Of a stretch of DNA of 64,000 nucleotides, positions 45,221-53,758 are shown piece by piece. Positions within the stretch are counted from its first letter, which is position 1, and each line of letters begins with the position of its first letter. The stretch lies in contig NZ_CP139421.1 in assembly GCF_034119865.1 (NCBI RefSeq), forward strand, positions 1,612,001 through 1,676,000, given 5' to 3'. Under the pieces are notes generated by a model. The model was not told the origin of the DNA, searched no databases, and was given only the letters and a program-made list of their open reading frames with translations. Source of the stretch: Algoriphagus sp. NG3. Its GTDB lineage: Bacteria; Bacteroidota; Bacteroidia; Cytophagales; Cyclobacteriaceae. A program made the translations under genes and the position numbers.

Positions 45221-46102
45221 TTAATGCCAATCCACTATAAATGTGGCTAGCTGAGGATTATGGTCTGAAAGAAAGACATCTCCCCGTTGCTCGCAGATAT
45301 TTACATAGTGTGAAACTGGCAAAGGTTGATTGGTGAAAATGTAATCGATTTTCCCCCTTTTCTCGACAGGCACTCCGCCAAACGAATTAACAGTCCAATC
45401 CGGGCCATAGGTATGGTGAGCGTTAGTGATGGCATCATACAGGGTAGCTAAGGATTCCTCTTCTTTGATTAATAAAGAATAATAGGAGCTTTCAGGCCGC
45501 AGGTTAAAATCTCCAACAATGATAGCAGGTAAGCTTCCCGCAACTTCCTTTATCTTTCGCTTTAGCAATTTTACACTTTCGGTACGGGCAATATCCCCTT
45601 TATGATCGAAATGCGTGGAGAAAAAGATAAACTTTTGTTTGGTGATTTTATCCTGAAAAGCTCCCCAGATAGCAGTTCTTCGCAATTCCGCATCCCATCC
45701 TGGCCCTTGCATTTGCGGCGTTTCTGATAACCAGAATGTGGCAGAATCCAGAAGATGGAAATGGTCTTTGCGATAGAATATAGCTACCGATTCCGCTCCT
45801 TGCCAGCCTTCTTTAGGACCTATGCCTTCATATTCTGAAAGCATATCGACCATATCTATATATTGAGGGTAGTACCCCTCTTGGATGCCAATTATATCAG
45901 GAGAATAATGGTTGACCATATCTGCGATCCATTCTCTGCGGTGTTCCCAATTATTCGGGCCATCATCGGTATAGTTCATCCTAATATTAAAACTCATCAC
46001 TTTAAGTTCAGTCGGTTCTTGTGCGGAAGTAGTACTAATAGAGCAGCACTGCAACAGTATAAAGAGAGGTATGTAGATTTTCAGATTTCTTATTATTCTC
46101 AT
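45221..46102 (-). CDS. secreted endonuclease/exonuclease/phosphatase-fold hydrolase
   Basis: From the ATG at 46102 the protein has 293 residues, with a signal peptide (IPLFILLQCCSISTTSAQ). EEP-fold motifs are VMSFNIRMNY, IIGIQEG, the catalytic GDFNLRPES and C-terminal SDHNP. This fold includes DNase I-like nucleases, sphingomyelinases and inositol phosphatases; the substrate here is unclear. The ATG shares one base with the SusD stop codon (TAATG), so translation is coupled. As the last gene of the Sus locus it could trim a phosphate or diester from the ligand imported by SusC/SusD; that is inference. Confidence 0.92.
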   Translation of the reverse strand: MRIIRNLKIYIPLFILLQCCSISTTSAQEPTELKVMSFNIRMNYTDDGPNNWEHRREWIADMVNHYSPDIIGIQEGYYPQYIDMVDMLSEYEGIGPKEGWQGAESVAIFYRKDHFHLLDSATFWLSETPQMQGPGWDAELRRTAIWGAFQDKITKQKFIFFSTHFDHKGDIARTESVKLLKRKIKEVAGSLPAIIVGDFNLRPESSYYSLLIKEEESLATLYDAITNAHHTYGPDWTVNSFGGVPVEKRGKIDYIFTNQPLPVSHYVNICEQRGDVFLSDHNPQLATFIVDWH

Positions 46103-47847
46103 TACCAATTCGGGTTTTGTACTAGGTTTGGATTCAGCTGCAGATCTTCTGTAGGCAAGGGGTATAGGTAATCCCTATCTTCATTAAATGTCTTTGGGAT
46201 GCTTTTATGCACCCATACATATCCACCTGCATCTCCATTTTCTAAATCTATTTCAGAGCCTAAACGCATAAAAACTGCACCGGAGGGGCCAGTGGGCATA
46301 GTGTCTTCATAAATCACCAAATCTATACTCCCAGATTGATCAAGATCATATTCACCTATACCTGGAAAATACATGCCCATAAATGGTTCTGCCAATAAGT
46401 GGCCTTCTTTCCATCTCATGAGATCATCTCTCCTAAATCCCTCCATTATGAGTTCTATTCGTCTTTCTCGCCGAATTTCTAGAATCAACCCTCTATTTGC
46501 TCCTGTTACATTGGGATATTGCTCACTTAGAAAAACATCAGGATCGGCATTGGCATTCATAATAGATAGATTAGGCATCCCCGCCCGTTCACGTAACCGG
46601 TTTATGGAAAGATCCAGGTCTTCCTGAGAGATTTTCCCCCGCTCTGCCTTTGCCTCGGCATAGTTGAGCAAAACCTCCCCGAACCGAAAAACCGGTAAGG
46701 GATTAGTGGATCTGAGATTGGCATCATGCTCAGGTTCTGTCACGTACTTGATCGGTTGATATCCTGTAATCGAAACTGAGAAGTTTGGAGCTAAAACTGT
46801 TGATTGGCCTTTCCTGGTATATCCTGGAGTTCGGATGATCTGAGATAGGCGAGGATCCCGATTTTGGGTTTCCTCATAGAACGACATGGTCTCATGATCA
46901 GGCAAATCCGTAAATCTGCTCCCGTCACTCATAAGAAAACTATCTATCAGTTTTTTTTCCAATCCCGGTCTTCCTGCCGAAGCTACCAAGGTGTACCAAT
47001 TGGCACTATGGTAGATATTCAATTCTGCATTGTAGTGTATGGCCAATATAATCTCTTCCGTCTTTGGTGTGGGCGAGGTAAACAGTTCATTATAGGCTTC
47101 TCCACTGCCCGAAGTATATACATTATAGACATTTTCCTCCATAATTCGCTCAGATGCAAAAATGCTTTGATCTAATAAATCTTCTGCATTAGGTAAACTG
47201 AATTCCGTATGGTATTTCCGAAAGGTGCCTTCAAAAAGTGCAATTCTTGATTTCAGTGCCAATGCGGTCCATTTGGAAATCTGATCAACCATTTTTGTTT
47301 CCGGTAGATTTTCAATTGCGTAATCCAAATCTGCCATAACGGAGTCAATTACCATTACACGTGAGTCACGTGGCTTCATCAGCAAATCCTCATCTCCAGT
47401 GTTCAATGCGGTATTGTACCACGGTACGTCACCAAACCGTCTTACTTTATCATAATAAAAGTAAGCCCTGAAGAATCTAGCAAGGGCATTATACCGGCGT
47501 ACGGCTTCCAAATCCTCACATTTATGTGAGTGTTCCAGAAAAAAATTAATATTTCTCAATTGACCCCATGACCATCCTCCACCAGAAGCGGGAACCACCC
47601 TCGATCCCCTGGTCTCGTCATTGAGTGTGTTCTGTACTACATTGTCAAATGTCTCCCCATAAATAGCATTGTAGGAGGGGAGGGCAGTGTAGAAAGAATT
47701 GGTATATAGGCGAAGCTCTTCTGCTGTGGTAAAAAACGTTTCTGGGGACACATTCGCTAGCGGGTATCTTTCCAGAAAGTCATCTTGACAGGAAGATGCG
47801 ATTGCAGTTATCGAAATAAATATAATTGAAATGATAAATCTGTTCAT
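46102..47847 (-). CDS. SusD/RagB-family outer-membrane lipoprotein
   Basis: This 581-residue protein has a lipoprotein signal ending in TAIASSC. SusD marks include DDFLERYPLANVSPETFFTTAEEL, tetratricopeptide-like helices in the middle and the C-terminal PLPTEDLQLNPNLVQNPNW, which is characteristic. It caps the SusC channel and captures ligand at the cell surface. It follows susC with a 43-bp gap and overlaps the downstream hydrolase gene by one base. Ligand specificity cannot be read from this sequence; partners suggest phosphate-containing or nucleic-acid-derived material rather than polysaccharide. Confidence 0.96.
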   Translation of the reverse strand: MNRFIISIIFISITAIASSCQDDFLERYPLANVSPETFFTTAEELRLYTNSFYTALPSYNAIYGETFDNVVQNTLNDETRGSRVVPASGGGWSWGQLRNINFFLEHSHKCEDLEAVRRYNALARFFRAYFYYDKVRRFGDVPWYNTALNTGDEDLLMKPRDSRVMVIDSVMADLDYAIENLPETKMVDQISKWTALALKSRIALFEGTFRKYHTEFSLPNAEDLLDQSIFASERIMEENVYNVYTSGSGEAYNELFTSPTPKTEEIILAIHYNAELNIYHSANWYTLVASAGRPGLEKKLIDSFLMSDGSRFTDLPDHETMSFYEETQNRDPRLSQIIRTPGYTRKGQSTVLAPNFSVSITGYQPIKYVTEPEHDANLRSTNPLPVFRFGEVLLNYAEAKAERGKISQEDLDLSINRLRERAGMPNLSIMNANADPDVFLSEQYPNVTGANRGLILEIRRERRIELIMEGFRRDDLMRWKEGHLLAEPFMGMYFPGIGEYDLDQSGSIDLVIYEDTMPTGPSGAVFMRLGSEIDLENGDAGGYVWVHKSIPKTFNEDRDYLYPLPTEDLQLNPNLVQNPNW

Positions 47848-47890
47848 TTTCTTAAGGTTAAAGTCTTTAGTATGCGCTAGGCATTAAATT

Positions 47891-50800
47891 TTAAAATGTC
47901 ACGTTTAATCCCATGGAATAAGTCTTGCTAAAGGGATACACACGGGCATTTCCTGAGGTGTTATTGTTGATCCCATTTACGCTGTTCATGGAAATATTGG
48001 CAATGGCCATCTCAGGATCTATATAGTCATTTTGCAATTTTGTGAATGTCAGTATGTTCTCTCCACTTACATAGATACGGCAGGCACTGATTCTCAGCTT
48101 TTCTGTCAATTTGCTAGGCAAGGAGTATCCGATCTGAAGGTTTTTTACCCGTAAATAGGCAAGGTTTTGTAGGTACCTATTGTTGATAGAGGATAGCTCT
48201 CCATTAGGATTCAGGGCTGTATATCCTCTTAATCTCGGATAATATGTGTCTGGATTATCTTCGGACCATACCTCGTCCATAAAAAACTTGGGAATAAAAG
48301 ATTGGTATGGCCGGGAATAGGGCCCCCAAAAATCAGCCGCATCATTCCCTGGATACCAATGTTGTCTGCCTATTCCTTGGAGGAATATGGAAATGTCAAT
48401 TCCGTTCCAATTAGCTCCTAAATTTGCCCCATAACTATATCTGGGCTGCGTGTTCCCTATTACCTCTAAGTCACCATGGTCATCGAGCGTATTTGAACCG
48501 TTATTTATTACCCCATCCCCATTCAAGTCCAAGAACTTAATATTGCCAGCCCTGAGTTGACTTGACTCTCCAGGGGCCCTTAGCCGCTGCCTGTTTACAA
48601 AACTTTGATCAACTTCGTAAGCCAGCGCTTCCTCGTCTGTCTTGAAAAAACCATCCACTCGGTATCCCCATAGCTCACCTAAGGTCTGTCCCTCGTAGAA
48701 GTTAGAAAGTAACTTGGTAGGATTATCAAAGCGCGTTATTTGCGCAGTGTAGTCACTTAGCATTAATTGGACATGGTAGGTTAACTGCTTACTCCCTGTT
48801 CCAATATGATCTCTCCATTGGACAGACAATTCAAAACCAGTGGTTTTCAGATCCGCTGCATTTTCCCGGGGTTCTGAGGCTCCAAAAACATTGGGCAGGG
48901 ATCGTCCTGAAGTGAGCATGTTTTTGGTTAGCCTTTGGAAAAGGTCTAAGGAAAAGGTTAGCCTGTTTTTCATGAAATCCGCATCCAACCCTACATTAGA
49001 GGTGATAGCCTGCTCCCAAGTAAAATCATCAGCAATTGGAGCTGGAGCACCAATGTAGCGTGTAAGTGCGTTATCAATCAGATAAGTAGAGTTGCCCATA
49101 GGCATGGTGGAGATATACGCATATGTGCTGACTTGTTGGTTGCCCAATGAGCCATACGATCCACGGAATTTTAGATTATTAACCACTTCCCGGATAGGTT
49201 CAAAAAATGCCTCCTCACTGATCCTCCATCCTGCAGATAATGAAGGAAAAAATCCAAACCTATTTGCTTTGCTAAATCTGGAGGTGCCATCATATCTACC
49301 TGCGAACTCAAGAAGGTATCTGCTGTCGTAATCGTAATTCAGACGATAAAATAATCCTCTGAGAGCCCATTCACTTGCACCTCCACCCACCATCATATCT
49401 CCGGTGCCTAAGTTGAGATCATTCAGTGTCAGGGATAGTAAATCCATCCGTGAAGCTGATATAGGCTTGTAGGTTTGCTCCTCCTGGTTAAAGCCTACCA
49501 CGGCACCTAGATTATGATCCCCAAATGCCCGATTGTAAGTTGTATATAAGTTGATTGCCTGATACTGATTGATGGTGTTCGTTTCTTTCAGCTGATCAAT
49601 TTGATAATTGGGTACCTCAAGAAGTTCTCCTGGGTGAAGCGAATACGGGGTTTTTGTTCCTCGAAAGTAGGAAGAACCAACAAAAAGATTGTAAGCGTAA
49701 CTACCGGTGATTTTCCAATATTGGCCTAAGTTAATTTCAGCGTTTGTGATGGTATTAAGTTCATATCCGTTTTGCTCCCCCCTCATTGTCCCTTGGAGAA
49801 GTTGTGGAAATACTGCGACAGCGTAGGAATTTAACCCTGTAGTGGCAAATGCGGTCCCATCTGGGTTGCGAGGGGCATAGCTGGGCAGGGCATGGGAACG
49901 GATGGACTCAAAGTTGTGATTGGCCCCACCTTCTCTACCGTAATAAGAATAGTTAGTATTATTGAATTGGGTATTATTACTGATAGTCAGCCAATCATTA
50001 ACATTAGCATTTACCTTACTCCTGAAGTTGAATGTCCTATACTGGTCAGGGTTCACTTTCATAATGCCTTCTTTGGCATTGTATCTACCAGAAAGCCGAT
50101 ATTCTATCTTATCAGAACTGCCAAAAACACTCAAATTGTGATCAACACCGCTCTGTACATCGGTAAAAGTGGTGTTCCACCAATCCCAATTACCATAATA
50201 CATGTATTGGTCACGACCAGTTCTGTTGCTTACGACTACCCATGGTCGATCAGGATGCTCTGTTTTGTCATTCCGGCGAAGTAGAAGCTGCTCATAATCT
50301 TCTTCAGTGTACATCGTGTAGGGTGTGCCCGTAGCGTTCCTAAATGCATCATCATTGAGTTTTGCGGCATCGTAGCCAGTGGTGATATAATCGGTGCGGG
50401 ATGTTGGTGTTGACCAGCTGAAATTATTGTCATACTGGATACGCATACCTCCTTTTTGGCCGGCTTTAGTCGTCACCAAAATAACCCCATAAGCTGCCCG
50501 GGCTCCATAGATTGCTGAGGCTGCAGCATCTTTGAGCACGGATATAGATTCCACATCACGCGGATTGATCCGGTTGATATCTCCTGCGACTCCGTCGATT
50601 AAAATAAGCGGGCTTCCGCCGTTGATAGAAGTATTTCCCCGAATGTTGATTGAGCCTCCTTGTCCAGGCTGTCCGCCCGAAAAAGTCACATTCACATTAG
50701 GCATAGTACCTTGTAGCATCTGTGAAATGTTATTCACAGGACGGTTTTCCAGAACTTCAGATGAAACTTGATCTACAGCACCCGTAAGATTTATCTTCTT

Positions 50801-51442
50801 TTGGGTTCCATAGCCCACTACCACCACCTCATCCAGTGATTTGGTGTCTTCAAGAAGGGTAATGTTGATAATACTCGAATTTGAAATCTGTATTTCCTGA
50901 CTTAAGTATCCTACAAAGGAAAAAACCAAGGTTCCCCCGGTTTCCGGTGCCTGAAGTGAGAAGTGACCATCCGTGTCAGTATTCGTCCCTACTAATGTGC
51001 CTTTTAATACCACAGTTACTCCCGGAATAGCTTCCCCATCTTCATCAATTACATTTCCTGAAATAATTCTTTCTGCTTGGTTTTGAGTAGTTTCTGCTAC
51101 TGGATCTTTTGCCTTCTGTACTACTATGGTGCTTGATAGTGGGATGAAATCCAGCTGAGTTTCATTTTTTAAATAATCCAATACCTGGCTTACAGGTGCA
51201 GATTTGAAATTTGCTTCCCGAATTTTAACTTCCTTTAAAGCAGATTTATCATAGGTAAAAGTTACACCTGCTTGTTTTTGAATCTCTTGCAGGACTTTTT
51301 CAACCTGCTCATTTTTAAAATCTAAACTAATTGTTTGTCTAAGCTTGTTTTCCTGCTGGGCTATTGAAGGTGCTGCCCACCAAATAAAAATTAACAGGAT
51401 AAACAGAAACTTTAATCCTGTCTTTGGAGTAAATGTTTGCAT
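47891..51442 (-). CDS. SusC/RagA TonB-dependent transducer with N-terminal STN domain
   Basis: This 1183-residue outer-membrane beta-barrel has a signal peptide ending in PSIAQ, and then an STN signalling domain (about 37-110; ISLDFKNEQVEKVLQEIQKQ). A carboxypeptidase-like beta-sandwich (about 125-205, IISGNVIDEDGEAIPGVTVVLKG) and the plug follow, with VVVVGYGTQKKINLTGAV and GSINIRGNTSINGGSPLILIDG. The C-terminus ends in an aromatic-rich barrel strand. STN presence means that ligand binding can be signalled to the FecR protein encoded next to it. It imports ligand with SusD using TonB energy. Confidence 0.96.
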   Translation of the reverse strand: MQTFTPKTGLKFLFILLIFIWWAAPSIAQQENKLRQTISLDFKNEQVEKVLQEIQKQAGVTFTYDKSALKEVKIREANFKSAPVSQVLDYLKNETQLDFIPLSSTIVVQKAKDPVAETTQNQAERIISGNVIDEDGEAIPGVTVVLKGTLVGTNTDTDGHFSLQAPETGGTLVFSFVGYLSQEIQISNSSIINITLLEDTKSLDEVVVVGYGTQKKINLTGAVDQVSSEVLENRPVNNISQMLQGTMPNVNVTFSGGQPGQGGSINIRGNTSINGGSPLILIDGVAGDINRINPRDVESISVLKDAAASAIYGARAAYGVILVTTKAGQKGGMRIQYDNNFSWSTPTSRTDYITTGYDAAKLNDDAFRNATGTPYTMYTEEDYEQLLLRRNDKTEHPDRPWVVVSNRTGRDQYMYYGNWDWWNTTFTDVQSGVDHNLSVFGSSDKIEYRLSGRYNAKEGIMKVNPDQYRTFNFRSKVNANVNDWLTISNNTQFNNTNYSYYGREGGANHNFESIRSHALPSYAPRNPDGTAFATTGLNSYAVAVFPQLLQGTMRGEQNGYELNTITNAEINLGQYWKITGSYAYNLFVGSSYFRGTKTPYSLHPGELLEVPNYQIDQLKETNTINQYQAINLYTTYNRAFGDHNLGAVVGFNQEEQTYKPISASRMDLLSLTLNDLNLGTGDMMVGGGASEWALRGLFYRLNYDYDSRYLLEFAGRYDGTSRFSKANRFGFFPSLSAGWRISEEAFFEPIREVVNNLKFRGSYGSLGNQQVSTYAYISTMPMGNSTYLIDNALTRYIGAPAPIADDFTWEQAITSNVGLDADFMKNRLTFSLDLFQRLTKNMLTSGRSLPNVFGASEPRENAADLKTTGFELSVQWRDHIGTGSKQLTYHVQLMLSDYTAQITRFDNPTKLLSNFYEGQTLGELWGYRVDGFFKTDEEALAYEVDQSFVNRQRLRAPGESSQLRAGNIKFLDLNGDGVINNGSNTLDDHGDLEVIGNTQPRYSYGANLGANWNGIDISIFLQGIGRQHWYPGNDAADFWGPYSRPYQSFIPKFFMDEVWSEDNPDTYYPRLRGYTALNPNGELSSINNRYLQNLAYLRVKNLQIGYSLPSKLTEKLRISACRIYVSGENILTFTKLQNDYIDPEMAIANISMNSVNGINNNTSGNARVYPFSKTYSMGLNVTF

Positions 51443-51530
51443 GGTAATATTTAATTTTACTGTTCGGTTGAATAATTAAGGAATGAATATGAGATCTGCC
51501 AGGATCTCAAATTCTTTAGCATTCATCATG

Positions 51531-51557
51531 GGCACCGTTCGCAGCGGTGCCTTTTTT
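51531..51557 (+). terminator. hairpin between susC and fecR, oriented as a plus-strand terminator
   Basis: GGCACCG (51531-51537) pairs with CGGTGCC (51545-51551) around a 7-nt loop, and six T residues follow on the plus strand. Neighbouring genes are on the minus strand, so this would stop antisense transcription, or act as a processing or attenuation hairpin between fecR and susC; on the minus strand there is no T-run. Confidence 0.5.
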
Positions 51558-51561
51558 ATGA

Positions 51562-52524
51562 TTATTTTGATATATAGATTGTACCTCCTTTCTTTTCAAA
51601 ATTCATATCATGAAGTAGTAATATTGCCTCCAATGCCTGTTCTGCTTCGCCATTGGCGTATTCACCGGTCACGTATAGCCCGTTTAGAGATAGTGCCGGG
51701 TCAACCTCAACAGAGGAATCAAGGTGTGCTTCCAGTCTGCTGATAGCATCTTGAAGGGGAACATCATTGAAAATAATCTTATGGTTTATCCAAGCTCCGA
51801 TATGTTCTGGAGCAATTGATTCCACACTACCTATGTGATCAGAAACATCATACACCAGCATCTGCCCAGGCAAAAGCTCTGCAACGTAAGCTCGCTCATC
51901 GCTGACTTCTACTTTACCACGTAGAAGAGAGACCCTGAACTGATTTTCGCGTTCATATGCTTCTACATTGAATGCGGTTCCTAAGACATGCGTCTGCACT
52001 TCTCCTGAATGGATGATAAAAGGCTTTTCGATGTCTTGACTGACATCAAAGAATGCTTCTCCTGTTAACTTCACCTGCCTGCTCTCTTCATTAAAATCAT
52101 CAGCAAGCTCCAGGGTGGTTGAGGCATTTAGGATTACCCGGGTGCTATCCGGTAAAAAGAATTCTTTTATCATATTGGGCTCCGTAGATAGAAGAATAGG
52201 GGAGCTTGCAGGAGAGGGATTTTGGAACTGATGAAATATAAAAACCAAGCCTATTAGCAGCAAGATGGAAGCAGCGACCGGACGTAGCCAATTAGGAAAA
52301 AGCTTAACTTCTTTGATAGATGTGGGATTCTCACGGATTCGTGAAAATATCCGGTCTTTCATGATCTGCCCTATTTTTTCTTCAGCTACAAACGGATTAT
52401 CTATTTCTTCACTCAGATCCAGTTGGTTAAGCCATCGGAATAGCAGGCTGATTTCAGCTTGAGAGGCTTTGCCTTGAAGATATTTTTCAAGCAGGAGGTT
52501 TAGTTCTTCTTTATTAGGTTGCAT
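51562..52524 (-). CDS. FecR-family anti-sigma factor
   Basis: This 320-residue protein has a cytoplasmic N-terminal sigma-binding region (about 1-85), a single membrane helix (WLRPVAASILLLIGLVFIF, about 86-105) and a periplasmic FecR domain (about 125-220, FFLPDSTRVILNASTTLEL, LTGEAFFDVSQD). A DUF4974-type end follows (IIFNDVPLQDAISRLEAH). It holds an ECF sigma factor until the STN domain of SusC signals ligand. Its gene lies 119 bp before susC on the same strand. The sigma gene is 272 bp upstream, a longer than usual gap that contains a dispersed repeat. Confidence 0.95.
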   Translation of the reverse strand: MQPNKEELNLLLEKYLQGKASQAEISLLFRWLNQLDLSEEIDNPFVAEEKIGQIMKDRIFSRIRENPTSIKEVKLFPNWLRPVAASILLLIGLVFIFHQFQNPSPASSPILLSTEPNMIKEFFLPDSTRVILNASTTLELADDFNEESRQVKLTGEAFFDVSQDIEKPFIIHSGEVQTHVLGTAFNVEAYERENQFRVSLLRGKVEVSDERAYVAELLPGQMLVYDVSDHIGSVESIAPEHIGAWINHKIIFNDVPLQDAISRLEAHLDSSVEVDPALSLNGLYVTGEYANGEAEQALEAILLLHDMNFEKKGGTIYISK

Positions 52525-52597
52525 ACACTATCATAGTGTCACATCCAGATAAATGGTACTAGGACTTTTGGGAAAACTTTTGATTTTTTTTAGTAAT

Positions 52598-52694
52598 GGG
52601 AGCCTGCTGAAAAACGTTGGTAATAGATCAAAAGCTATCACTTTGAATGATTAACCCGTTTTTCATGCGTAGTCTGAGACTTTTTTAGCAGCCC
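52598..52694. repeat. dispersed intergenic repeat, copy 2, between sigma and fecR genes
   Basis: The ends form an imperfect inverted pair: GGGAGCCTGCTGAAAAACG at the left and, read inward from the right, GGGCTGCTAAAAAAGTC. The interior aligns to 3632-3720. No coding frame is present. Structure suggests a miniature inverted-repeat element or palindromic repeat, not a gene. Copy 1 is more degraded. Confidence 0.55.
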
Positions 52695-52796
52695 TTATGT
52701 AGCTCTGGCTAACCTAAGTTTATCCCAAGTACTGTCGGTATGTACGGTTAAACCAAAAAAATACAATCGGAAGCGTGGCTTATGAAAATAGTGAGA

Positions 52797-53423
52797 TTAA
52801 TTTAAAAACGCCAATATGAGCAGATGCCCAGTAGGGAATTCTACAGGAAGACTATGGGCAACTTTTTTAAGACGCTTCATCGCGTTGCCCACTTGGTTTT
52901 TCACAGTCTGGGGAGATAAGTTGAATGCTTCTGCCACTTCATTTACAGAATGGTTTTCTTTCTTGGCCATTATAAAGATTTCCCGCATTTTACATGGCAT
53001 ATCTTCTATGGCCTGATTGATGATTTCCTGAAGCAGCCTGTATTCCTGTTCTTTTTCTATAGGGGAGGAGTCACCCAATTTGTGCTCATAGGTAAGTTCC
53101 CCTTTCAAAAATTCCATAAAGTTTTGAATGTGCTTATCCTTTAGGCCTTTAATCCGGAAGTAGCGAAAAGTTTTATAATACAAACTAGAATAGAGGTAAG
53201 AACTGAGTGAGGAGTGAATTTCAATAGTAGTTCTTGTGTTCCAAAGCTCCACAAACAGATCTTGTACCAAGTCCATGGCATCATCTTTACATCCGATTTT
53301 CTTGGAGGCTGTCAAATAAAGTGATTTCCAGTATCTCCTATACAGCTCGTCGAATGCTCCATAGTTATTCTGCCGAATTAGCAGCAGAAGGCCTTGATCG
53401 TCTGTGAGTTTCAAATTGCTCAT
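52797..53423 (-). CDS. ECF RNA polymerase sigma factor (FecI-like, SusC/SusD type)
   Basis: This 208-residue sigma-70 family protein has region 2 (LLLIRQNNYGAFDELYRRYW and DAMDLVQDLFVELW) and region 4 (MPCKMREIFIMAKKE, and the helix-turn-helix VNEVAEAFNLSPQTVKNQVGNAMKRLKK). It matches the Bacteroidota extracytoplasmic sigma factors linked to FecR and Sus loci. It would be released when SusC binds ligand and then activate susC/susD transcription. Its promoter region is 53424 onward. The next gene, fecR, starts 272 bp downstream, so the two may not be tightly co-transcribed. Confidence 0.95.
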   Translation of the reverse strand: MSNLKLTDDQGLLLLIRQNNYGAFDELYRRYWKSLYLTASKKIGCKDDAMDLVQDLFVELWNTRTTIEIHSSLSSYLYSSLYYKTFRYFRIKGLKDKHIQNFMEFLKGELTYEHKLGDSSPIEKEQEYRLLQEIINQAIEDMPCKMREIFIMAKKENHSVNEVAEAFNLSPQTVKNQVGNAMKRLKKVAHSLPVEFPTGHLLILAFLN

Positions 53424-53758
53424 TAGACCAAAGTTAAAATTATCATTGATCCATCTCTAAAAAAATTGAATTATTTAATTATTAAGAGACTATAGAATTT
53501 AGTAAGCATTTATTCACCTACATAATTTGAAAAAGTTAATTAGATATTAGCGCAAAAAAAATCCTCTCTGAATTGGGAGGATTTTAAAAAACTTGGAATG
53601 CAAATAGTTATTACATCCAGTAGCTGATGTGCCACATATGATATATCAACTACTGATGTCCTTTTCTCTATAGCTGAGGAATTTAACAGCGCTATAAGAT
53701 GCTGATTTGAAGTGAATCACAGGGCTCAATATGATCTTGCCTGACCTTCAACCAAAAG
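53424..53758. other. 335-bp intergenic region with two hairpins
   Basis: Contains the sigma promoter at one end, a terminator at 53558-53585 and a second imperfect hairpin at 53613-53659 near the end of glnS. I saw no open frame. A small RNA made from here would be possible but is unproven. Confidence 0.5.
53558..53585 (-). terminator. intrinsic terminator on the minus strand downstream of glnS
   Basis: The stem AAAATCCTCTC / GGGAGGATTTT (two G-T wobbles) with a TGAATT loop is followed on the minus strand by eight T residues. It lies about 175 bp past the glnS stop, so the glnS transcript has a long tail or another transcript ends here. Confidence 0.75.

Noticed and set aside
51483..51743. 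86-codon plus-strand frame over the start of the spacer before susC and fecR
   Set aside because: It runs antisense into the fecR coding region, has no family match and no leader; shadow of the fecR gene.
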